DNA of 64,000 nt, taken from Rostratula benghalensis. Taxonomy: Eukaryota; Chordata; Aves; Charadriiformes; Rostratulidae. This document shows positions 25,407 through 35,870 of the stretch, one piece after another (position 1 is the stretch's first letter; every line of letters begins with the position of its first letter). The notes under the pieces were generated by a model, which saw only the letters and a program-made list of their open reading frames with translations, was not told where the DNA came from and made no database searches. The stretch is from positions 523,534-587,533 of the forward strand of contig VXAI01000245.1 in the NCBI GenBank assembly GCA_013399305.1, in the 5' to 3' direction. The position numbers and the translations under genes were made by a program.

Positions 25407-28088
25407 GAAGCTCCATACACAGAAGTCACCAGTACAAGATCCTGGCCCCGCTGAAACCCGCAGCAATTCTCAGAGTGAAGTCAACAGGGCAAAAATTCAT
25501 TGTTCCAAACACATAATTCTTCCCCAAGTCAGCTAAACCTGCCTCCCCTCTTTGCATCATCGTCCCCCAGAGGTAGCATTACATATGTCAGTCCAGCCTT
25601 TATGTTGACTTGTTAATTCCTTTAAACAAATGATACTGGAGATCCATGCTGGTACCAGAGCTCGCAGGCCTGGGATAAGATCCAAACTCTGGAAGAGGCT
25701 GTGTCCAGCCAGTCAGCTAATCAAGCCTGTTTAATATTTATCTTGCAGGAATCGAATCAGTCTCTTCTCCCTCTATTTTTAAATCCCTCCAAAGCCCCAA
25801 GGCTCATGGCTAGACAGCACATACAGAAAATCAAATACCCAGGATCTCAGAACTGCTGTCTACACTCTCAGATAGTTGAGGAATGGCCAGGAACAGCCTA
25901 AAAGCAGCACAATCTTTATCACTGAAGTAATGATGAGCTACTGGACGTTGTCTTAATATTAAACACTGAAAACCTCAGTATTTTATGGTACAGCTCCATT
26001 AACAAGTAACTGCAAAATAATCTCAGATGTGGATTTCTTACACAACAGTAACCTTCCAATCCCATTGTGAGATATGAAGCAACTAAATACTAAAAAAAAA
26101 AAAATAAAATAAATAAGTTCAGCAAGGCAAAGGCACACACATGAGCAGTTCCCACAGCTGTGGGTAACCTGGTTGCATAGATTTACCATTATCTTCTTCT
26201 TACACTGGTCAGAAGGAGTGAAGGGAAAAAAAAAAAAGTGTAGTGTATGGTCCCTTTCTAAGATGTTTCATTACTAATTGGAAAGGACTGTACGGTTTTG
26301 AGCACGTGGTTTTTAAACACCTTCCAATTTCTCCTTGTCCCTTACAAGAGGGGCATTCAAAGCCTTTAAAAGAAAGCTGACCTGAAAATAAATATAAACA
26401 AGTTAAAAGATCACATTTTAAACGTTTTAGTTTAGTCTGCCAGTGGGAGAGACAATTCCACAACATTTGGGGTTGTTTTGTCTATCTTATATTCCTTATC
26501 TGAGTTTTACAGTAGCCTCAAATACCTCAATAGGCAACATCCTGCTAAACCTTCAAATTGGTTTGAATAACATATTCAAAACATCATTTGAAACTGCTCT
26601 GAAATGTTTCCTCATTTTTGCAAGTTTTCACTGAAAAAATCCCGTTTGCCAAAAAACCACAAAGTATTTCAGTTTCTTAAAACTAACACTGGAAAAGCCA
26701 CATGATGTGATCCCGAACACCAATGAAGTAAGAACTAATTCCAACTCCAACGCTTTACACCTTCCCTCACCCCTACCAGGATAGAACCAAAAAAACCCAA
26801 GCCCGAGAAGTCCAAAAGAGAATTTTAACACCACTGTTGATCACAACACATCACGAGCAGTCTCAGTGACAAACTCCTACAACCATTTCTTTACTTCACA
26901 ACTGCAGCCACGGTTCTTAATCCAACGTAACCGGTGTAGGTATCTACCAGCCTGCCCCTTTGACCGAATGGCTTGTTCTGCTCAGCTGCTACTCACCCAC
27001 CACAAGGTGCAGGGCAGGAAAAGCTGATCTAAGGGAGAGTCCTGGGCAGAGAATGCAGGGATGGGACCCCGATTCATGGAGGACTGCGGAGATTTCAACC
27101 CGAGGAAGAGCGCTTCTGTATTTTTCACGTACAGAAGAGCACTGAAGCGTGGAATGAGATGACAACTCTTCTCATCTTACATATAAAAGCAAAGACAGAG
27201 CAAGAGGGGATGGAGAAAAGCAGGTTTCAGTTACTTCATAGACAGCTTTCTCAGCCTGGACCCATGAAAATGGTCAGCATGAGCTCCCTGTTAAGAGGAA
27301 CTAGATGTTACGTTGGTAGAAACTGAGGTGTGAGCAGCATAATTGGCTGCACCCCAGGATACCGAGAAGAAAGCAAAAGGGAGAAGCTAGAGCACTTGGC
27401 ATTAAACAAGAAACAAGCTGCAATATTTAACAGAACTGAGAGAGTGTTGAAAAATATATTTTATTCCTCCTGTACTAAAGTGATGACACCGTACAAGTTC
27501 CCAATTCCATGAAAGCAACTTTTGGTAACTCAATTTTGAACTAAACCACTAATTTGAGCACCATTACTCTACCTTTAAAAGACTAAAAAACTCAGACTGA
27601 TAACAAGCACGTTTTCCATGAAGTCCATGCTGCCCATCTTTGCCTGTTCCAGAAGTTTGGCTGTGTAAGAAAGTTATCTACAACAATCATCTGAACTGAA
27701 CACATCAGTTCTCCACCCATAAACGCTTCTCATAATTTAAAAAAATCAGTTTATAATTTAAAATATATATCAATGACACTCTGCTTTTCTTTTAGCTAGC
27801 ATGTACCAACATTACTAGCTGACTTAGAATATCAATTTGATTTTGTGAAAAAAAGCTTGCAAAAAATATATCAACTTCAAAATGTACAGAAAAGGACATT
27901 AGAGAGCTGATATTTTTGGGGTTACTTAATGTATATTAGAAAGAGTAGCAAGCTAGGAGTGAAGTACCCTATATTACAAATATTCAAACACCAAAGCCAT
28001 ACTGTTTACACCTTCCTTGTGTAGTGAAGGGTTAGTTCCAGAAAGGGTACTTTGAAAGCATGTACAAAGAGCTGCAGCTTTGTTTAAC

Positions 28089-31000
28089 TTAAACTTGATC
28101 ACGTAGACGGGCCAGTCTCTGTGACAGCTCATCCTGCAGAATTGTAAAACACAAAGAAAGCGGCTATCAGTAGTAAGAAAACTTATTTTTTGCCAAGTTC
28201 TGTAATGATCATGAGGTTATCTCATGTACAAGTCATAACCATGTTTCCTGAAGACCTGAAGAACAGGTGTACAAGAGGTACATCCAGCTTGAACTGAACC
28301 TAACATTTACCTGTTCTGCTGAGGCAACGCTTGTACCAACAGAATCTGTCTGTCCTTGAGGTAGTTCCATGTTCAAATCAAGACTAGGAGGGGAAAACAA
28401 AATAAAAAACAACACGTCAGGCAATACATGGCTAAAGAAACACATACAATAATTAACAAGCAGGGCAACACTGAGGTGGCACGAGGCCACCAGCATCCCA
28501 TGAACGCCGTACTCCAGCTGGGTAGAAAACTTGATCACTAAACTTGATTAATTACCAACAAGACAAGCCATACATTATAACTAGCAATAGCTAGATGAAT
28601 TCTGCTTCATCAGGACTGAGCAAGACTGCTGTGTAACAGAGGTCTATTAGACATGGCAGACATATGAATGACAAAATTCACTCACAAAAAAATTTTACTA
28701 AAATATTTGTCAAAGTTATTTGTCTTCAACCCAACAGAGCAACACTTCCAACTTGGGCAATATCAAGAAGGCATGTAAGATTCTCAAAAATATTTCAGTA
28801 TTCCCCCAAAGGCTTAAATACATCACGATGACCTGTTTTGCAATGTGTAGCTTGAGAGAGCAGAACTACAAGAAGTTTGAATGTGGGAAGGGGGGGGGAA
28901 GGGAAAAGCATGGAAAAACACAGCAAGGATTGCTAATGCTAAAGCAAATCCAAATAAATAATAAAACACTACCCTGATATGAAAAGCGACATATGATTCA
29001 GGCTTTTGCACCTGCCTCCCGACATTCACCATAGCTTTGAATGAAATACTGGCAATTAAACTACTACACAAATGATGGCCAAAGGTGAAGGGAAAGTGGT
29101 GAATCTTCTCTGCTTCCAAGAGACAACCACGTACAAAACAAGGGTATCTGACCTTCAAGAGTTGCTGGAAGCAAGATTTATTCAAGAAATAAGCCACTCA
29201 AAATTTGACCTACCCTGCTTCATCTGCCATTTCCTGTAGAAGCATATCCACCTGGTTCTAGAGGAAAGAAAACAAAATTGGTTGTTGCACACTGCAGTTT
29301 ATGACAAGCTCTTCTGCTAAATCTTGAAAACAGAAATTATTTTAACAAAACCGATTTAAAGGTTTATGAATATGAACTCAATATGAACTCAAAAGTATCG
29401 AGCAGAGGTGCTCAGCCTGTTAAAAGTCCATTAATTGAACTTTATTTTCCAAAACAATGCTTCTGAAGAATTCAATTTATCTGTAAAACCACCCAAACAT
29501 ATATTTGAATACTTCAAGTGTTGATTATTAGCTACCAAAACACTCCTTTGCACAACATGGAAAAAAGCCCATCTCCAACAGATTTGGTTTATTGGGTTTT
29601 GGTTTAGGCTTACTTATTTCCAAAACAAAACTTCTGTTGGAATAGCACATTTACTTTCTTATGGAATAGCACAAGGGGACAGCTACTTGGAATTCTTAAC
29701 TGTGTCAAGCACTGCTTAAGGATCTACTTTAGTAAACATGTCCAAAAACTGAAAGTAGGGAATTGCCAACCTTTCCAGTGCAAATACTACTACTAATTTG
29801 GTGGCGACTAATGTCGTTTTGTTAGTATCAGTGAGTTAGAACTACTGATTTTCTCACAGCATATTCCTCTTTGAGAATTAATGCTGCAGTGACTTTCGGT
29901 TCAGAAGTTCATTTAGAACTTGCCAAACCACTGCTTATTCAGAACAAGGGTTAAGATTTTCAAGATACAATTTAAAACAAAGCCTGCTGTAAGAGTGAAA
30001 TACACTAAAACATGTATGTTCCTCTGTACTCATGACTATAATTTGAAACAGGTCTCTTCATCACATAGAAGCAGAAAACAAAAGTGAAAAGGTTCCAGTT
30101 GCTGCTATGTCTCAAAGTATGTAGAAAGAAGAGAATCAGGCACTTGCATACAGTTTAGACACATAATTTAAGATCATCTTTTAAAAAAACCAATGCTATT
30201 CTTACTTGTGGCGTCGTCAGTGTAGTAGTGTTGCTCATTGTGTCTTCCATCTGTTGTGTCTGGACATCCAGTGTTTCAAACTGATGCTCAAATTTATCCA
30301 TCAGTGCAGATATCTATTAAAAATACGAATGAAATCAATGATCTGCAGCTAACAGAAGAGAAACATCAATGAAGGTGGCAAGCAGCTTCTGGAGATGAGA
30401 AGCTTGGCCCCCTTCCCTCCCATTGTCAACTCTGAAGTTGGTTTAATGTTGCAGTTCAAGCAGGCAGGTCAGGGCCCCATCCAGTCAAGTTTGAGCAGCT
30501 CTATTTATGAGGACTTCACAAACACGCTGGATAACCTGTTCCAGGGTCTACAAACATCACTGCAAAACTTTTTCTCGTTTGGAATTTCCCTTTCTAAGAC
30601 TTGTGTCCGTTGCCTTTTTTGCTTTTCACGTGCACCTCCAAGAAAAAGAAGTCTATTTACCTTCTCCAAGTTCATGCTCTTCAGCGTGGCATCCATAGAC
30701 TTAACTACCCCTGCCATCGACTTTGTTACCTGAAATGAGGTAAAGGAAATCATTACAAAGAAAGATAAATGAGTGGTCTCTTAATAAGCTCTCTTATCAC
30801 AGAGTTTATACAGTATCAAACAGCAAGGCACACGTTGTTGTCACCTAGAATGTGACTTCTTATGGCTCCTACCATTGGGAGAACACTGGAAAGGTTGCCC
30901 AGGGAGGTGGTTGAGGCCCCTTCCCTGCAGATATTCAAGGTGAGGCTCAACAAGGCCCTGGGCAACCTGATCTAGTTGGGGGTGTCCCTGCTGACACCAG

Positions 31001-34000
31001 TCTCCCTGCGGGGAGATCAGACTAGATGATCCTAGAGGTCCCTTCCAGCCTGATTTCATATTCTGTATTCAACCGCTTAAAATACACATTGTGAGCTGAA
31101 ACTCACTAAAAACCGAGCTGTACACAGCTTTAACTGTTGGGGATCTCAAGATCTGCAAAGTTAAGGGATATATTCAGTACACAGATCACATGGCAGAATA
31201 AACTCTGGCTGAAAGCAGTACAATAGCGTACCTTGAAAAGACTACATGAGCTAGAGAAGATTTCGGGAATCACAAGTCCTGTGTCGTAACTTTGTGTATT
31301 TGGAAGAGGAGCCCTATCTTTGCAAAACAATCTTAACAGCCTACCCTGCAAAACACACTGTATCCTTAGGAGCACGAGTAATAACAGCTAACAGAAGTTC
31401 CAAGAACACAACACAGTAAAGAGCAGCTGCCAAGGGAATTCCAATACCTCATTTACTATCGGCCACAGCTGAAACCAAAACCAACACTTTTCAGCTCATT
31501 ACAAACAGAATTAAGTAACCACTGAGAAAATGAGAGCTCTCATCCTTGCAACAGATTTACCTTGCCCATTGTCACTGCAGTCTGAACTCTGGCTGCTACA
31601 GCATCTACCCTGGCACTCATGCGCAAGAAATTGATGGCTTGATTCTTCTGTCGGATTGCATTTTCCGCGTGTATTCGTGCGACTTCCATGTTACCCTTCT
31701 GAATTGCCTGTTGAAAACAGAAAAAAAAGGCAAAAAAAAAAAAACCCCACCACAAAAGCATTTTAACCTTCCCTGCTCTGGTAACCATCATTTCAGAATA
31801 GCTTATGTCAAAAATGAAATAAGCATCAATTCCTCACAGTATCTTTTCTGTTAAAAGAGAACATGTAAGCCTCCCTCCTCCTCTAATGTGTCTCAGACTT
31901 TTTCCAGGTGTGAACTTCTTTCCAAGGAAGGTATCTAGCACACGCTTCAAGTAGAAAGTTTTACAGAGCTACAGAAACATCTTTCCCATTCCTACAAGCG
32001 TCTTCAGTATCAAGACCCAAACACAGATACAGTTGGTAAGGTTGTACCTCATGGACAAAAATACGGTCAAATAATTTTAGTCTCTCTCTTGAAGTTACTT
32101 TTCATAAGCCCCTTTAATACAAGATGATAAACATTAATATTATTAACTTTGAAAACGACAGTGTCTAATAAAATAATACAGGACAATCTTCTCAGGATGC
32201 AAATTACAAGGGAATATATAAGAATGTAACCTCACATTTATTAATGCACAGGCATTAACAGCTGCATTTTATTGCCATGTATTTTAAATCACATGCATTA
32301 TCACAATATTATTAGCACACATACCTGAAAAATGGTAAAAACACCAGATGTTTTCCTGCTACAATATGTAAACAACGGATCTAAAGAGCTTGTTTCAGAC
32401 TCAGTGCTTACCTTCTTAATTTTAGCTTTCTCAGCCTTTTCTTCTTTGTCACATTTTTTGGAGTTCCTGTTGAGTTCCTTTGCAGCAAACTTCAAATTAA
32501 ACAGATGTTCTGCAGCACAAGTTAAGGGTTTGAGACTGGGATCGAGCCTTTCATCATAACATCTTGCTCTCCTCTTTGAAGTGCTACCAAACTTGGCATA
32601 TACTGTGCTTCCCTGTTAGTCATACTAAAACTTGAAAAAACGTTATTTCAGTAAGCCCTTGAAATTCACACAATAAGGAGACCTACCAAGCTGCTTTACA
32701 ATTACAATGCTAGTTATCATCCGAGTTCTAAATGTAAGGCCATAAAAAAATAAGTTCAGACCCCATACTGGCACCTGTTAATATCAAACCTCCCTCAGAC
32801 TGATAAATACAACACATCAAACATGCCCCAAGAGGAACGAGAAACTTAATCTGCCAGACACTTTCACTCACACACCTGGAGTCCTCAACTCTCAGTGAAA
32901 TGGAACTGCAGATTACTGGCCTGCCTGAAACCTCCCCAAGTGGGGAAAAAAAAAACAACCCCAAAACCAACCAAAAGCCACTGACAAACAGAAAAATTAA
33001 CAGTGTAATCACAAACTGGCTTGGCTGACCATGCCCAGGCACAAAGCAGAGATTGGGATGCCCTTTCAAGCCACAGCAGCCTCCCAGCCCTGGGTCACAT
33101 GGGCAGTCCTGGGGCTCCCAACACATCTGTCACCTGACTTTTGGAGAAAGAATACTTAAGGAAGTAAGAGAAACTTTCTTTTTCAAAAAGTTCAAGTCCT
33201 GCTTAAGCTGAAAGCTCTAACAAGACAGAAAAACAAGCCTTCCTGGGCTTGTTCTTGGGGCAACTGCATTAAACTGATACCGACAGAAAATAATGTGCTG
33301 TAAAAGCAACAATTAAAAACATATTCTTAAAATACTGTTGATGAAAGCTTCCAAATAATTTCAGTCAAACAAAATGGAAGTATAAAGCTTTATAAGCTTC
33401 TTTCATGTCATCTTTTGATGTCCTAAGAGGAAGATGCAGCAAGTACTACTAAGAGGCTTAATAGTTAAGTGGAAGCACATAAAGCTAAACATTATGAGGC
33501 ACTTGAGTTTTCTTTAATATTTCAAGTATATAAACTAGTCCAGAACTGTTTGGGGTTTCTTTGCTTTAAAGTCCAGCCATGCATCTTAGAGCTCTGACAG
33601 CAACTTGAAGACATTACGAAGTCTGTTGATATAGTTATCCTATAAACATCACAAGCAGGCTACAAAAAAGGTAAGAGCTGTGCCTATATATCTAGGGTAT
33701 TTATTAAGGTAGCTACCAGTAATGCTGAAATTGCTATTTATATTTCTTTGCTTTAAAACCTAGGTCACCACCTCTTTCAGCAGCAGTAAGTGTATTGTAC
33801 TGAGCCACACACTGGGTAATTTAGCAAACAGGAAAACATCTTTAGGTTGTTCATTTTAAGTATACTTCAGGTCAGAGACCAGAACAATGAGGCAGAACAT
33901 GACATCACCCATTTATACCAATTACACTGAAACAGCAATTCAGAGCAGTTGTTTGGACATAACTTCTTTGGTTCCTCACTTGGGGCATTTACCTCCTGAC

Positions 34001-35063
34001 ATTAAAATACCTCATCCTGCTACCTCCACAGCTCTTCTATCCCAGGACAAGGAGGGACTTGCTCCTCCCTTGAAGTGGCTTTCACAATGTGCCATAACCC
34101 AAGTGAAACCGAAGTTCCAGCACAAACCGTGACTCACAGTCATCTGCTCCAGCACTCCCATCAGTCCCTACCATAACAACCACCAATACCAGTACACTTC
34201 CACCTCTGTAATCACTTCAGGCTTTTTTTAATTTTTTTGCCCCTACACAAGAAAATACAGGAAACAAGTTTTATTTTGCCCATAAGGTTCCCTCCCCCCC
34301 CTCCCCCCGCCTTATGTCTAACTTCTTTTCAACAGCAGGAAACACAGCTGGGCTCACTTAGCTGACAGCGGTGGTTGTTTGGGGGCAACAGCTGATGAGT
34401 TGGCTGCTGACATCATCCCAGTCTATACGCAGCACTGGATGTATTATTATTACATATATGGCATGTCAGATGTCCCTGCTGCCCAATTCACACTACTCTA
34501 CACCACAAATGGTATTTTCTGCCCCAGGATCTGGGCTGTCCCCCTGCAGCCCCGGGAGAGGGTGACACTGCCTTCCCCCTCGCCCCCCACGTAAGGCTGG
34601 CTGATCTCCCCTTGGAAAGGAAAACTGAACTTCCCGTTCCCTCCGCCACCCACACAGGGTGGGCGACTCCCAAGCCGAGAAAGCACAGCTCCTGCCAGTG
34701 TGACACAAACACCGCAAGCCCTCCTCCTCCTCCTAGAAAAGGCCCTCTGAAGGTTGGTCCCCGTTCCTCATCCCCATCGCCCGGCTCCCTCAGCAACCAC
34801 CAAAGGCCGCCATGGCCATAATAAAAAGGGACTCACTTCCTCCTTCCCACTGTATCTCGGGGGGACCTCCCCGGGCGGAGAGGCCTCACCCGCCCCAGAG
34901 CAAGCACCGGCCCCAGAAGCACCGGGTTCTCAGCCCGGTCCGGCTCCGACGCCTCCGCGGCCTCCCCCCCAGCCCAGCCCGGCCTAGGCCGCGGCCCCCA
35001 CCCCGCGAGGGCCAGCAGCCGCTGAAGACCCCGAACCCCCAGGATACTCTCCATGTTGGACAT
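28089..35063 (-). CDS. CHMP1B: CHMP1B, ESCRT-III subunit, complete eight-exon gene
   Basis: The - strand exons join to an intact 199-codon frame plus TAA: 35063-35048, 32509-32412, 31707-31561, 30729-30661, 30313-30206, 29257-29214, 28383-28311 and 28133-28089. All introns are GT-AG; the exons encode residues 1-5 plus part of 6, 6-38, 39-87, 88-110, 111-146, 147-160 plus part of 161, 161-185 and 186-199. The protein starts [18 protein letters not shown], which is CHMP1B; CHMP1A starts MDDTL. The basic helical N-terminal half is the membrane-binding ESCRT-III core. The last exon encodes exactly the MIT-interacting helix [14 protein letters not shown], which recruits VPS4 and spastin. The length equals human CHMP1B. 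The family acts with IST1 in endosomal sorting, membrane-tubule remodelling and cytokinetic abscission. The first ATG is chosen by homology and has G at -3. The first donor (gtatcc) is weak. The human gene has no introns. Confidence 0.97.
28134..35047 (-). other. CHMP1B: CHMP1B introns 1-7
   Basis: The intron lengths are 2538 (32510-35047), 704 (31708-32411), 831 (30730-31560), 347 (30314-30660), 948 (29258-30205), 830 (28384-29213) and 177 bp (28134-28310). Their phases are 1, 0, 0, 0, 0, 2 and 0. Intron 3 carries a CR1 fragment in the antisense orientation. I see no other transposable element, and no snoRNA or tRNA, in any intron. The first intron starts inside the CpG island. Confidence 0.9.
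30878..31067 (+). mobile_element. CR1 LINE fragment in CHMP1B intron 3
   Basis: The + strand reads forward through 'gaacactggaaaggttgccc', a 'cctgcagatattcaaggt' block, 'gggcaacctgatctagttgg', an 'actagatgatcctagaggtc' block and a degenerate 'ttctgtattc' end. It lies antisense to CHMP1B and touches no exon or splice site. Confidence 0.9.
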
Positions 35064-35475
35064 GACGGCGGGCGGCTGGGTGGCGCTCCGGCCGGCCCGG
35101 CGGAGGGCGCGGAGCGGACGGTACGCGAGGCCCCAATGGTGCTCGGCCCCGCTCTCGGCGCTGTGGCGGCTCCGGCTTCCGGTGACCCCGCCCCGCTGCG
35201 CGCAGCCGCGCCGGGGCGGGGCGGGGCGGGAGCGCGCGGCCGCCGTCCCTTCATGGCGGCTCGGACGCCTCAGGCATTAGGGTTGTGTTTTCGGTCTCTC
35301 GCCCTCACTCAGCCGCCCCTGTAAGCGCTCTCGCCGCCGTCACTGGCACCGGGGGAAGGCCGGGCGGTGCGGGCTCCGGCCGGAACGGGCAGGTCGCTCG
35401 CCGGGCGCTCCGGGCTCAGCCGCCTGAGGGGTTGGCGGGGTGAAGGCCCCTCTCAGCAGCCGGGGAGCGGCGGCC
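34850..35475. promoter_or_regulatory. CHMP1B: CpG-island promoter of CHMP1B, possibly bidirectional
   Basis: A strongly CpG-rich block surrounds CHMP1B exon 1. It contains an ETS-type site (cttccgg, 35176-35182), GC boxes around 35187-35230 and a YY1-like tcatggcggc at 35251-35260 on the + strand. A donor-like gtaagc at 35321-35326 could end a first exon transcribed rightward. The CHMP1B transcript should start between about 35080 and 35250 on the - strand. The housekeeping-type, TATA-less layout suits a broadly expressed ESCRT gene. Rightward transcription is inference. Confidence 0.8.
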
Positions 35476-35539
35476 CTGCCCGAGATGTAAAAGCACCAAA
35501 CGCCAAGCACAAATGCAGCCGGAAATCAAGAAATTAATT

Positions 35540-35735
35540 ACTGTGAGGGTGGTGAGAGCCTGGCCCAGGTTGCCCAGAGAAGCTGTGGCTGCCCCATCCC
35601 TGGAGGGGTTCAAGGCCAGGCTGGATGGGGCTTGGAGCAACCTGGTCTGGTGGGAGGTGTCCCTGCCCAGGGCAGGGGGGTTGGAACTGGATGACCTTAA
35701 GGTGCCTTCCAACGCCAGCCATTCTGTGGTTCTCT
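35540..35735 (+). mobile_element. CR1 LINE fragment (3' end)
   Basis: A forward CR1 3' end starts with 'gtgagggtggtgagagcctg', passes 'ttgcccagagaagctgtgg', 'ggcttggagcaacctggtc' and the 'ggatgaccttaaggtgcctt' module, and ends at 'ccattctgtggttct'. It is well preserved. It begins about 65 bp beyond the CpG island. Confidence 0.93.
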
Positions 35736-35765
35736 CCACTATTGCACTTCACAGAGTGAGACGTG

Positions 35766-35870
35766 TTCCGGTCCAACCTGCTCTGGGTGGACCTGCTTTA
35801 GCAGGGGGTTGGACTAGATTAGGTGATCTCCAGAGGTCCCTTTCAAGCCCGTATCATTCTATGATTCTGA
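35766..35870 (+). mobile_element. Second CR1 LINE fragment, same orientation
   Basis: Only the last 105 bp of a CR1 remain: 'tccaacctgctctgggtgg', 'ggttggactagattaggtga', 'ctccagaggtcccttt' and a terminal 'cattctatgattct'. Its internal sequence differs from the copy 30 bp to its left, so it is a separate insertion of another subfamily and not a tandem duplication. Confidence 0.9.

Larger units (their letters stand above)
24616..28088 (-). other. CHMP1B: Candidate long 3' untranslated region of CHMP1B
   Basis: This 3.5-kb AT-rich stretch follows the CHMP1B stop on the - strand. I recognise no transposable element or exon in it. Canonical AATAAA signals on the - strand lie at 27460-27465, 25104-25109 and 24633-24638, suggesting 3' UTRs of about 0.65, 3.0 and 3.5 kb. 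The last is followed by a GU-rich stretch and is my choice for the distal end. No transcript evidence is available, so the true end may be any of these. Confidence 0.4.

Noticed and set aside
28089..35063. CHMP1A instead of CHMP1B
   Set aside because: The N-terminus [18 protein letters not shown] and the C-terminal helix match CHMP1B; CHMP1A starts MDDTL and differs throughout.
34812..35324. 170-codon + strand frame and overlapping - strand frames around CHMP1B exon 1
   Set aside because: Low stop-codon density is expected in a CpG island; the frames are proline/arginine-rich and cover the antisense of CHMP1B exon 1.
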